64,000 nucleotides of DNA from JAGLQA01 sp023135565. GTDB lineage: Bacteria; Acidobacteriota; Aminicenantia; UBA2199. This document shows positions 9,601-17,210 of this stretch, one piece after another (position 1 is the stretch's first letter; each line of letters opens with the position of its first letter). The stretch covers positions 8,017-72,016 of the forward strand of contig DAOWCY010000008.1 in NCBI GenBank assembly GCA_030639305.1, read 5' to 3'. A program made the translations under genes and the position numbers. Below the pieces are notes generated by a model, which saw only the letters and a list, made by a program, of their open reading frames with translations, was not told the DNA's origin and did no database searches.

Positions 9601-10323
9601 TATTATGGAAAAATGGCGCAAGCAGTCCCGGGGGACGTAAATGTAAAAAATAAGATCAAAGAATTGAAAGCGGTGCGCAGCGATGCCGATGCCCGGGCGG
9701 ACTGGATAATGAGCCGGGTTAAAGCGCCGGCGAGGACTTCCGATCACCCGGAAGGGTGCGGTACAGCGTCCAGGAAATGGAACGAGTACGAATTTGACGG
9801 CAAGATTAGCAAAACGAATTTGAGGGCCGCCGCCGCTGAGTTTGAGAAAGTCATCGCAGAGGATGTAAAGCACATGCATGCCTATGCCGATGCCGCCACC
9901 ATTTATGAGCATTTGGGAGAGTACGTCAATGCCGCGCAATTATTGCGTTTCGGTCTGGCAGTATCTCCCGGTAACCGGGTGGCGCTCAACAGTTTGAAAC
10001 GCCTGGAGCTGCTCGATCAACTGCATACTACGAAGCCCAGCGGTGAGAAATTGGTAGAAATGTACAACAACATCGGGGTTTTGTATTGGCAGAACGGGGA
10101 AATAGAGTCGGCCATCGTTTATTTTAAAAAGGCGCTCAAAGAGAACCCCGGTCATGCTATGTCCTGGGCGAATTTGGGAGCCAATTATATTCAATCCGGG
10201 CGTTTCCGGGAAGCCCTCCGGGCTTTGGAAGCGGCAATAAAATTGAACCCGGCCATAGGTTTTGCCGACCAGATCAAGAAGCAGATGCAGGATCTCCAGA
10301 ATATCATAGCCGGGATAAAATAA
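6604..10323 (+). CDS. Polytopic spermidine-synthase-like protein with C-terminal TPRs
   Basis: A 1239-residue fusion. Residues 1-490 carry a dozen or more membrane segments in two similar halves (each with a [LA]x[YY]xVxWTR start and an FxxGxAxGS motif). A spermine/spermidine-synthase-type Rossmann domain follows, with GAGMSAGT (SAM or dcSAM site), an acidic ELNP strand end, DGRN, and SDATNP replacing the usual DxxDP. TPR units close the protein (about 860-1230). Known relatives are membrane-bound aminopropyltransferase-like proteins of unproven substrate. The ATG at 6604 is preferred over the in-frame ATG at 6499 because the extra 35 residues are Pro/Gly-rich, while 6604 has GGAACT nearby and begins the first membrane segment. 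Confidence 0.75.
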   Translation: MNTTAAKPNNQKLYFLVFVLFFFSGISSLIYQIVWTRELVLIFGNTMLATSTVLSAFMAGLAAGSFVFGKFADKRPRNLIRVYALLEAGIGVFALLFPLLLAVIGPLYTGLYRSVEGNMLTLNLVRFAVCFVLIVVPTFLMGATLPVLLKRFVNSTATIGKRMGLFYGLNTIGAVVGSLLCGFLFLRLFGMRLSTLLAVVINLGVALLAWAIGKDDSAPEPAVAAPEKKKNSAGEYSPLTVKLVFLGIGISGFCALAYEVFWTRMLNLFFHNTVYSFTTILATFLTGIAIGSLIYARFLSKITNRIMLFIVVEIGIGVFAYATPYIFNLLYEPLFSKPAETLTVLKAGVIMIGPTILMGIALPLAVQICQRGPRREGDSVGRVYAINTVGSIFGAFAAGFILVPELGIHKSVIVVVCLNIIAGLLVLFSYARLRLQMRLAAGFVFACILVIMFVIAPGDLFRDLYRKKISHANLEYYKEGKIANVVVYDFYKNGYKDLYLNGIEEASSRLWHVQLFKMLGALPAVVHPQPDDALMIAFGAGMSAGTTVDLVDYFECAELNPDIYEEAEIFKKENRDVINNPKLNMVFNDGRNHLLLTPKKYSLIISDATNPLTFDSWTLYTQEFYQLCKEKLKPGGVFCQWVPIPLPSDALKVVLKTFKSVFPHTSFWSIYGHSQCLMLATPERLRLNYRQLAKELPAVLETTDLKDYGVETVEKFLSFFMLGEDELDEYLKNFDKINSDDLPDAQFHSGIDREGIDTALELLKHQRTILPYLTGLGAEKDRVQSVLENYVSISRFLNIGFLRESNFELSKAYAFASEVGLADDKNILCMLNYGPKRKEYFLDRAARFPDDANAHNSLGYIAWKEGDYPKAIKEFKRAIELKPDFARAYVNLGQALSDASKFDEAVEIFLEVKELNPTMNVLTLVRGELGLMQTMRKLMYQDDTALFGKLAKSYMDRGEISSAIEALKLALVRSPNDPNVLASLAAVYETLDILNGSLYYYGKMAQAVPGDVNVKNKIKELKAVRSDADARADWIMSRVKAPARTSDHPEGCGTASRKWNEYEFDGKISKTNLRAAAAEFEKVIAEDVKHMHAYADAATIYEHLGEYVNAAQLLRFGLAVSPGNRVALNSLKRLELLDQLHTTKPSGEKLVEMYNNIGVLYWQNGEIESAIVYFKKALKENPGHAMSWANLGANYIQSGRFREALRALEAAIKLNPAIGFADQIKKQMQDLQNIIAGIK

Positions 10324-10387
10324 AGCCAAAAAGAGTCATTCGTGTTTCTTGAAATCTCATGAAAAATTTACAACTGATGTAAGGAAG

Positions 10388-10729
10388 CTATTCTTCTCTT
10401 TTTTTTCCCCGGTTTTTTACATCCCGATGGGAAGCCCGGGACACGATAGAGAAATCGGTCATCAAGTGATAAAGTCTTATCTGTTTCCCGGTTTTACTCT
10501 CGATGTGGATAGATTCATAAAGAAAGGGTTTGATGTTTGATCTGATTTCCTGTTCGGTCTTTGTTTGAGGAAATTCTCCGGCACAAAGTTCATTGATACG
10601 ATTTATATTCTTTTCTATATCTACCGGTTTTACCAGGAATGCGATCATGCCGTTAACGCCGGAATAGGTGGGATATTTACTGGAAACGAATCTCAGTATG
10701 CCTTCGAGGATATTTTTTATGTCGCTCAT
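10388..10729 (-). CDS. Unknown small protein coupled to the methylase gene
   Basis: A 113-residue soluble protein that I do not recognise. It begins with an amphipathic helix (MSDIKNILEGILRFVSSKY) and ends with a basic tail (KNRGKKREE). Its ATG at 10729 overlaps the TGA of the upstream methylase gene by four bases (ATGA), so translation is coupled. The longer in-frame start at 10804 lies inside the methylase gene and is rejected. Strict coupling suggests a partner of the modification enzyme, such as a specificity, inhibitor or control subunit. That role is inferred from position only. Confidence 0.55.
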   Translation of the reverse strand: MSDIKNILEGILRFVSSKYPTYSGVNGMIAFLVKPVDIEKNINRINELCAGEFPQTKTEQEIRSNIKPFLYESIHIESKTGKQIRLYHLMTDFSIVSRASHRDVKNRGKKREE

Positions 10730-13700
10730 GTAGATTGGGCGTCCTTTTTCAAAATAGCATCGACAAATTCCAGCAGATCGATCCTGGCAGTCGCCGGATG
10801 CCAACTTTTGTACTCATTGGGTTTTATTACGTAAAACGAATCCGCTTCGAAACCTTTAATATCTTTTTGGATAAAGATATCCTTTGTGATTTTTTCCAGG
10901 GAAACACTCTTACCCAGGAGTTCTATGACCCGGGAAATTTCAGCGGGGATAGGGGGTTCCTCTATGGGCGCTTCGGGAACTTCGGCCACTATTTTAAAAT
11001 TCATGCCGGTGAAATATGAGGCGCGATAGATTTCGACTTTAAAATATTCATCAGGTCCTTTGTACCAATCCCGGAAATAATCTACAAAAACCCGGGCATA
11101 CTTTTCTAACTGGCCGCTATCGGGAGAGCGCAGCGGCGCCGGTTTGTTTTTGAATAACGGTATCGATATGTTAATAGCATAATCGATCAAATCTTTTTCC
11201 ATTTCCGACAGCGCATAAAGTTCATTCACTATGCGGTTGATTTCCGCTAATTCTTCCCCGGCCAGGTTACCGGTTTCACTGTCTAAGTTTTCTTTAGGGG
11301 GCAGGGAGCTATTTGCGTGAGCTTCACCCTCCCACAAATGCCTTTGTTCCCGGTTTAGCTGTTCAAATTTCTGCGTTATTTTTACAAAATTCTCATCCAG
11401 TTTATCGACATAAATTTCATTTAAATCAACCAGGGGTATGTTGTCAAATTCCCTTTTTAAAACTTTGCCCCGGTCTACGCCCCATTCCACGGAATTCATA
11501 AACAAAAAATAGGCGGTTAGATCGGAAGATAGCAAAGCCCCGATGGCCTTTAATAATTTTTTCTGCCCATTTTTCCCGGCTATTCCATAAACCACGTTGG
11601 AGAAGGCACAGGGAAAATCCAAAAAAGTCAATATTGGCCGATCCTTCCCGATACCTTGTTTGATTATTAAGTGAGGCGCTTTATAGGTTTCAACTATTCC
11701 AACATCCTCAAATAATAAGTCGGGATATTTATCTCGAACTCTTTTCAAATCGTAATTGTTGATAAAAGATGAAACGGATTCCGGCGGTAAAAACATTAGG
11801 TCAGCGATATTTTCTCTCGATTTGTTTTTATTTGCCCTTTTTAAACCGGCCCCGAATTGCAGATCGTTATCCCGGAGAAAAGTATTGAATTTTTTGTGTG
11901 AAAGAATCAATCTCTTTAAAAAATGATAATCAAGAGAATTTCCATATAAAAGGGGTTTCCACAACCAATCAAATTCCCGGAGTATGTCCTGATCGATAAT
12001 TTTTATATTGCTCTTCTCGATCACTAAGCTTCTAAATAATCTGAAATACAGGTTTGGCAGCAGCGAGATATGCTTTATTTCGTTTTTAGGACTGCGGCCT
12101 GTTTGATAAAATATTACAGCACCGGGGCATATGGAGCTGGTAAAAACCAACCGCCCGACAGGTGAAAAATTAAAAACTTCATTTATCTCAAAATTCTTTA
12201 GAAAATAATTCCTGAAATGTACAGCATTTGCATTATAAAGAATTTTACTTGTGACGATTAAAGCTATCCCGGTTTTCCCCTTTCCGGTGAAGTCCCTGAC
12301 GCGGAGCATAAAACTTTGGGCAACCTGGAAATCACTGATGATAATATTTTCTTTTTTGCACTTTTCGATGAAGTCTTTATTTTCTTTGGACTTAATGCTG
12401 CCCCAGGGTGGATTACCGATTATGAAATCGAATTGCTTATCCTTTATAAAATCGAAAATGGGATTCCGCCAATCTAAAAAATCTACCTGGAAAAAGTTTA
12501 GCCCGTTTCCCGCGGCAGGTTTATCTTTCCTGTATTTCAAATAAGGGAATTTATAGTTAGCGATGTCCTTAGGTTCTTTATAATCCAGCAGGGTGATGTA
12601 CAAAGAGAACACAGCTATGTCGATGGCGTCTTCATCTTTATCTATACCATATATATTATCTATAAGTAAGCGTTCTAATTCCCGGGCCGTTAGGTTGCCG
12701 TTTTTTTGTTTTTTCCCCTTCGCCACGATTTGGCGGAAAGCCTCAACCAGGAATATCCCTGAACCGCAAGCCGGATCCAATACCCGGCAGCGGCTCGAAC
12801 CGGATTCGTTCAAGTGTTTATTGACTGTTTTTTCAAGGGTATAGTCAACCAGGAAGGGAGGAGTATAAAATGCCTTATGCTTGACTTGTTTATCTTTGCC
12901 GATAAACCGTTCATAAATATTGCTGATCAACTCAACCGGGATAATGCTGAAGTCGTAAATGTTAAATAATGACTTCTGGCTTTTTAAGAGATCGCCTCCC
13001 TGGAAAAGAAGATGTAATGTTTTACAGTGATTAGAATCGATGCCGAGCAGGTCGGCTTCGGCCAGTTCAAACAGATCGCCGTTGAAAGCATTTTTCAGGT
13101 AGTTGTAAAAATCGACCAATCTTTGCGGTTTTTGAATGATGACCGACAAACTTTGCCGGGCAGCATCGACGTCCCTGTTAACTATGAACTCTTCATCTAA
13201 TTTGACGCCCCGGTCTACCAGGTATCGTGCAAAAATAAGGAAACCGATTATTTTTTTGGCAATTTTCCCGGGTAATTTTTTCTCTTCCAGTAGAAGGATA
13301 GTTTCCTCGATGTTTTTTAGCAGGTACCAATCGACGCGGGTGTTATTTTTAAATTTATTTTTGTTGTTTTCCCAATATTTGCCGGACAATAGATTCCACA
13401 ATGAATATTTATCTATTTCACCTGATGAATCGTTAATGTCCAGTTCGTCCAGGATTTGCAAACAGCTTTTATTATCTTTGTTCAACTTGAGAGCATTAAA
13501 AACGGTGATTGTCGTATCATCTATAACAAAGGCTAAAGGAGCCCGGTTAAAATTCCATATCTGCCGCTGGATTAATTTTTCTTTTTCTTTCCCCGGGGCG
13601 TCGAAAAACAAAACGAAAGGTTCATCGTTAATACAGAAAAAAGCTGTTGGGGCTATTTTTTCCAGGCTTTCCCGTGTTCGTTGGGGTAATCCCAAATCCC

Positions 13701-13794
13701 GCCACTTTTTTTCGGCAGTCCGGTACAGGTCTTTATTTTCTAACAGGTTCAACCTTTTCAGCAGGCTATTCAAACTCATTTTCATATTATACAT
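10726..13794 (-). CDS. Eco57I/type IIG-like DNA methylase-restriction protein
   Basis: About 1020 residues. The N-6 adenine methyltransferase core has motif I DPACGSGIFL (near 335-345) and the catalytic NPPW motif (near 460). The N-terminal ~330 residues and the ~500-residue C-terminal target-recognition region match the layout of Eco57I/TaqI-type single-chain enzymes. I could not find a clear PD-(D/E)XK nuclease motif, so it may only methylate, as BREX-type PglX does. No other BREX gene is nearby. The start is uncertain: ATG at 13794, 13785 or 13779 opens the conserved-looking N-terminus, whereas the longest frame begins with GTG at 13875. It overlaps the next gene by ATGA. Confidence 0.75.
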   Translation of the reverse strand: MYNMKMSLNSLLKRLNLLENKDLYRTAEKKWRDLGLPQRTRESLEKIAPTAFFCINDEPFVLFFDAPGKEKEKLIQRQIWNFNRAPLAFVIDDTTITVFNALKLNKDNKSCLQILDELDINDSSGEIDKYSLWNLLSGKYWENNKNKFKNNTRVDWYLLKNIEETILLLEEKKLPGKIAKKIIGFLIFARYLVDRGVKLDEEFIVNRDVDAARQSLSVIIQKPQRLVDFYNYLKNAFNGDLFELAEADLLGIDSNHCKTLHLLFQGGDLLKSQKSLFNIYDFSIIPVELISNIYERFIGKDKQVKHKAFYTPPFLVDYTLEKTVNKHLNESGSSRCRVLDPACGSGIFLVEAFRQIVAKGKKQKNGNLTARELERLLIDNIYGIDKDEDAIDIAVFSLYITLLDYKEPKDIANYKFPYLKYRKDKPAAGNGLNFFQVDFLDWRNPIFDFIKDKQFDFIIGNPPWGSIKSKENKDFIEKCKKENIIISDFQVAQSFMLRVRDFTGKGKTGIALIVTSKILYNANAVHFRNYFLKNFEINEVFNFSPVGRLVFTSSICPGAVIFYQTGRSPKNEIKHISLLPNLYFRLFRSLVIEKSNIKIIDQDILREFDWLWKPLLYGNSLDYHFLKRLILSHKKFNTFLRDNDLQFGAGLKRANKNKSRENIADLMFLPPESVSSFINNYDLKRVRDKYPDLLFEDVGIVETYKAPHLIIKQGIGKDRPILTFLDFPCAFSNVVYGIAGKNGQKKLLKAIGALLSSDLTAYFLFMNSVEWGVDRGKVLKREFDNIPLVDLNEIYVDKLDENFVKITQKFEQLNREQRHLWEGEAHANSSLPPKENLDSETGNLAGEELAEINRIVNELYALSEMEKDLIDYAINISIPLFKNKPAPLRSPDSGQLEKYARVFVDYFRDWYKGPDEYFKVEIYRASYFTGMNFKIVAEVPEAPIEEPPIPAEISRVIELLGKSVSLEKITKDIFIQKDIKGFEADSFYVIKPNEYKSWHPATARIDLLEFVDAILKKDAQST

Positions 13795-14014
13795 TTTAAT
13801 AAGTCCGAAATCAAACCGCCTCGACATGTTCGCACCATTTATGCAGTTGTTCACAACTGCGCGGCGTTTCTCCACGCAGGCGGTTTTTTAGCAGGTCTTA
13901 AAACAAACACGATATTATTATAATGTATATGGTATGACAAATAACGGCATACCTACTAAATAGAAATCCCGGGGCGGGCTGCCGGTGTGAAAATATAAAA
14001 AATAATTTTAACAG

Positions 14015-14043
14015 TTGACAAAAAACCCGATAAGATTTATATT
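14015..14043 (+). promoter_or_regulatory. Promoter of the M14 peptidase gene
   Basis: TTGACA (14015-14020), 17-bp spacer, TATATT (14038-14043). The leader is about 180 nt and contains a GCAGGGGGC/GCCCCCTGC hairpin. The remaining bases of the 13876-14227 gap hold the upstream region of the methylase gene, with TATAAT on the minus strand near 13917, and no gene. Confidence 0.7.
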
Positions 14044-14127
14044 AAATTCTATAAAACGAGGTTTTTACGTGAACCAAAAACAAATACCGGTTGTAATACT
14101 AAAATTATTCGATAATCTTAGTATATC

Positions 14128-14200
14128 CAAAATTTGCCTTCGGCGAGCAGGGGGCGCTTTTTGAGAAAACTGCCCCCTGCACCCCCGCAAAAACTTTTGT
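14128..14200 (-). repeat. Modular repeat with G-type hairpin core
   Basis: On the minus strand it starts AAAAGTTTTTGCGGGGGTG and carries the inverted pair GCAGGGGGC / GCCCCCTGC around a TTTTCTCAAAAAG loop. A closely related copy in the opposite orientation lies at 17085-17140, so the two bracket the M14 peptidase gene. Confidence 0.6.
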
Positions 14201-14227
14201 TAATAAATAAAATCATAGGAGAAAAAT

Positions 14228-16831
14228 ATGCTTAGAAAAATTCTTTTTACCGTTTTAGCTGTATCGATTCTCGTACAGTTTACTTTGTTTTCCCAGACTT
14301 CCCCGGAAGAATTCTTAGGCCATAAGGTCGGCGCAGACCGCAAATTGGCCGACTATACACAAATCCGGGACTATTTCGCAAAGTTGGATAAAGAGTCGGA
14401 CAAGATCAAAGTCCTGACCATCGGTAAAACCACCCGGGGCAAACCGATGATTATGGCGGTGATTACTTCCGAAAAAAATATGCCCCGCTTAGACGAATAC
14501 CGGGCTATTATCAAAAAACTGCGGGACGCCCGCAACGTGTCGCCCGAAGAAGCAAAAAAACTGGCCGAAAAAGGTAAGTCCATCCTGTTGATTACTTGCA
14601 GTTTGCACGCTACGGAAATCGCCGCTTCACAAATGTCCATGGAACTGGCCTACAACCTTGTCACCGGCAAAACTCCTTTCGACAGCGAAAAAGCCCTGGA
14701 AGACGTTATCCTCCTCCTGGCTCCTACTATCAACCCGGACGGCGAACAAATGGTCACCGATTGGTACCGCAAATATGTGGGTACGAAATACGAAGGGGGC
14801 CGGATGCCCTGGCTCTATCACGATTACGCCGGTCACGACAATAACCGCGATTGGTTTATGTTCAACCTGCCGGAAACCAAAGCGGTAACCAAAGTGCTCT
14901 ACCACGACTGGATTCCCCAAATCCATATGGACGAACACCAGATGGGTTCCACCAGGGCGCGTCTTTTTATACCGCCTTTCATGGACCCGCCTGTTCCCAG
15001 CGTACACCCTTTAGTGTGGCGCGGCGTGGGTTTGTGCGGCGTTAACATGGCTTACGACCTGCAAACAAAGGGTAAAAAAGGTGTGGTCTATGACCGCAGT
15101 TTTACCGGCTGGTGGATCGGCGCTTGCGACGACACTTCCTGGCTGCACAATTCCGTGGGCCTGCTCAGCGAGATGGCGTCGGTAAGAACAGCCAGCCCGA
15201 TTTTTATCGACCCTTCCGAAGTGTCGGATTCCTATACGGAAAAACGCATTAAGTTTCCCGACCCCTGGCCCGGCGGCTGGTGGCGGCTGCGCCATTTAGT
15301 AGACTATGAACTTATCTTATCTATGAGTTTGGTCAGGACCGCCCACCTGTACAAAGAAGATTTCCTGTTTAATTTCTACCAAATGTGCAAAGACGGCATC
15401 GAGAAAAGAGAGGAAGGCGCGCCTTTTGCTTTTGTTATCCCGGAGCAGCAGCGCGATTATCCCACCACTTTGAAAATGCTGGACATCTTAAAATTCGGCG
15501 GCGTGGAGATTCACCGCGCCAAAAAGGATTTTATCGCCGCCGGCAAATTCTACAAAGCCGGTTCTTTCGTAGTGTGGATGGCCCAACCTTACCGGCCTTA
15601 TGCCCAGGCCCTGTTGGAAAAACAGCGTTACCCCGACATGCGCGAATACGAAGGAGGCCCGCCGATCCCGCCCTATGATAATGCCGGTTGGACGCTGCCG
15701 CTGCAGATGGGCGTCAAATGCCACCGGGTGGATAGACCTTTCAAAGCCGACACCGAGTTGTTGGCAGCCATCCCGGCCCGGGCAGTGAAAGCGCCCCCAA
15801 AGTCGGCGGCTTATTTAGTTCTCTCGCCCTGGGAGAATGCCGCTTACGCGGTGGTTTTCGCCCTGCTCAAAGAGAAAGCTGAAATCTACCGCGCTGCTGC
15901 TTGTATCAAAGCGGAAAAGTGTATCGCTTGTCCCGGTAGTTTTATTATTAAGAACACGGCTGCGGTGCGGAAAGCGCTTCCCGGCCTGCTGAAAAAGTGG
16001 CCTGTGGAAGTTTCCGAGCTTGACGATATTTCCGGGGTCGCCAAAGCGCGCTTAGATAAGACCCGTTTCGCTTTGTATCGCTCCTGGCGTTCCAGCATGG
16101 ACGAAGGTTGGACCCGGTATGTTTTCGATGATTTCGGCGTACCTTATACCTCGCTGCGCAACAAAGATTTTAAAGGCAAAGGGAAGCAGAAAGTTGATTT
16201 AAAGAAGCGTTTCGATGTTATCGTATTTGCCGATGAGCGGGTCGAGATTATCAAGTCCGGCAGTCCTGATCCTAAATCCCGTTATGCCAGGTGGTTTACT
16301 CCCCTGCCGCCGCCTTATTCCGGCGGGATCGGCAAAGCCGGCGTGGAAGCTTTGAAAGATTTCGTTGCCAAAGGCGGTATCCTGGTGACCATGAACAGCG
16401 CCTCCGATTTAGTGATAAAAGATTTCAAAGCGCCGGTCAGCAGCGCTTTAGAGCGTGTCGGCAGGGACAAGTTTTTCTGTCCCACTTCGCTTTTGAAAGT
16501 CAAGGTGAACAACATGACGCCTATCGGATACGGCATGCCCCCGGAAGCGGCGGTGATGTTTTCCAGGAGTCCTGTTTTCAGGACCCGGGTGCCTCGCGGC
16601 GAATGGAACCGAACTGTAGTGGCCTCTTATCCGAAGAAAGATATTTTGATGAGCGGCTGGCTTTTAGGAGAAGGTATGATTGCCCGCCGTCCCGCATTAG
16701 TGGACATCGAGCACAAAAAAGGTCATATAATAATGATCGGATTCCGCTGCCAGCACCGCGCTCAATCACACGGAACTTTTAAGTTCTTATTCAACGCCCT
16801 GCTCTACCCTGCGGCGCAGGGAGCCTATTAG
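14228..16831 (+). CDS. Secreted M14-family zinc carboxypeptidase
   Basis: An 867-residue exported peptidase. The N-terminal signal peptide is about 22 residues (hydrophobic TVLAVSILVQFTLF). The M14 zinc site is His127-x-x-Glu130 (SLHATE), with His237 (DEHQMG) as the third ligand. NNRDW at 205-209 provides the substrate-carboxylate Asn-Arg pair. The C-terminal half is much longer than a classical carboxypeptidase and probably folds as additional beta/alpha domains, as in large M14 proteins of Bacteroidetes and Acidobacteria. It would act in the periplasm or outside the cell on peptides. AGGAG stands six bases before the ATG. It is monocistronic, flanked by inverted copies of a repeat. Confidence 0.85.
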   Translation: MLRKILFTVLAVSILVQFTLFSQTSPEEFLGHKVGADRKLADYTQIRDYFAKLDKESDKIKVLTIGKTTRGKPMIMAVITSEKNMPRLDEYRAIIKKLRDARNVSPEEAKKLAEKGKSILLITCSLHATEIAASQMSMELAYNLVTGKTPFDSEKALEDVILLLAPTINPDGEQMVTDWYRKYVGTKYEGGRMPWLYHDYAGHDNNRDWFMFNLPETKAVTKVLYHDWIPQIHMDEHQMGSTRARLFIPPFMDPPVPSVHPLVWRGVGLCGVNMAYDLQTKGKKGVVYDRSFTGWWIGACDDTSWLHNSVGLLSEMASVRTASPIFIDPSEVSDSYTEKRIKFPDPWPGGWWRLRHLVDYELILSMSLVRTAHLYKEDFLFNFYQMCKDGIEKREEGAPFAFVIPEQQRDYPTTLKMLDILKFGGVEIHRAKKDFIAAGKFYKAGSFVVWMAQPYRPYAQALLEKQRYPDMREYEGGPPIPPYDNAGWTLPLQMGVKCHRVDRPFKADTELLAAIPARAVKAPPKSAAYLVLSPWENAAYAVVFALLKEKAEIYRAAACIKAEKCIACPGSFIIKNTAAVRKALPGLLKKWPVEVSELDDISGVAKARLDKTRFALYRSWRSSMDEGWTRYVFDDFGVPYTSLRNKDFKGKGKQKVDLKKRFDVIVFADERVEIIKSGSPDPKSRYARWFTPLPPPYSGGIGKAGVEALKDFVAKGGILVTMNSASDLVIKDFKAPVSSALERVGRDKFFCPTSLLKVKVNNMTPIGYGMPPEAAVMFSRSPVFRTRVPRGEWNRTVVASYPKKDILMSGWLLGEGMIARRPALVDIEHKKGHIIMIGFRCQHRAQSHGTFKFLFNALLYPAAQGAY

Positions 16832-17145
16832 GGGCTGCCGGTCGAGACACAGGATAGCCGATAGTCTCCACTATTGCCGATACAGCTATCACAGCCAATC
16901 GTTTTTAGGCCCCGGAACGCGGCGCAGGGAACCTATTAGGGGTGCGGCGCACCCACCCTATAAAAGCTGTTATCATCGCTTTTCTTGAATCATTGATAAT
17001 TGTTCATTGAACATCGATCATTGAAAAGGCTTCTCCAGCCCATGAGGGGTGCTTTTCAGGGTAGAAAAGCGTATCGCTTAATAAAAGTTTTGTGGGGGTG
17101 CAGGGGGTGGTTTTTCAAAAGAACCCCCTGCCCGCCGGAGACAAA
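16800..17145 (+). repeat. Composite repeat region after the M14 gene
   Basis: It contains two GCGGCGCAGGGAGCCTATTAGG-like units (near 16810 and 16920), a GGGTGCGGCGCACCCACCCT palindrome and an AAGCGTATCGCTTA joint. It ends with the G-type core at 17085-17140, carrying GCAGGGGGT/ACCCCCTGC around TTTTTCAAAAG and the standard GCCGGAG end. The 379-bp gap shows no gene. Confidence 0.6.
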
Positions 17146-17151
17146 AAAAAA

Positions 17152-17181
17152 GGCTGCCCTTCATACGAAGGACAGCCTTTT
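17152..17181. terminator. Bidirectional intrinsic terminator
   Basis: The hairpin AGGCTGCCCTTC / GAAGGACAGCCT has a four-base loop and one mismatch. It is flanked by an A run on the left and a T run on the right, so it can serve both the M14 gene and the convergent papain-family gene. Confidence 0.8.
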
Positions 17182-17210
17182 TTATTTGTTCAATTAAGTT
17201 ATCTTCTTAA

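Noticed and set aside
10726..13794. BREX locus based on a PglX-like methylase
   Set aside because: No BrxA, BrxB, BrxC, PglZ or BrxL gene is adjacent; the only partner is a small unknown gene.
13136..13891. 251-codon plus-strand open frame opposite the methylase gene
   Set aside because: Antisense to the conserved N-terminus of the Eco57I-like protein, with Ser/Arg/Phe-rich composition and no motif.
16291..16782. 163-codon open frame in another frame of the M14 peptidase gene
   Set aside because: Arg/Gln-rich composition and complete overlap with a well-supported gene; no start signal.
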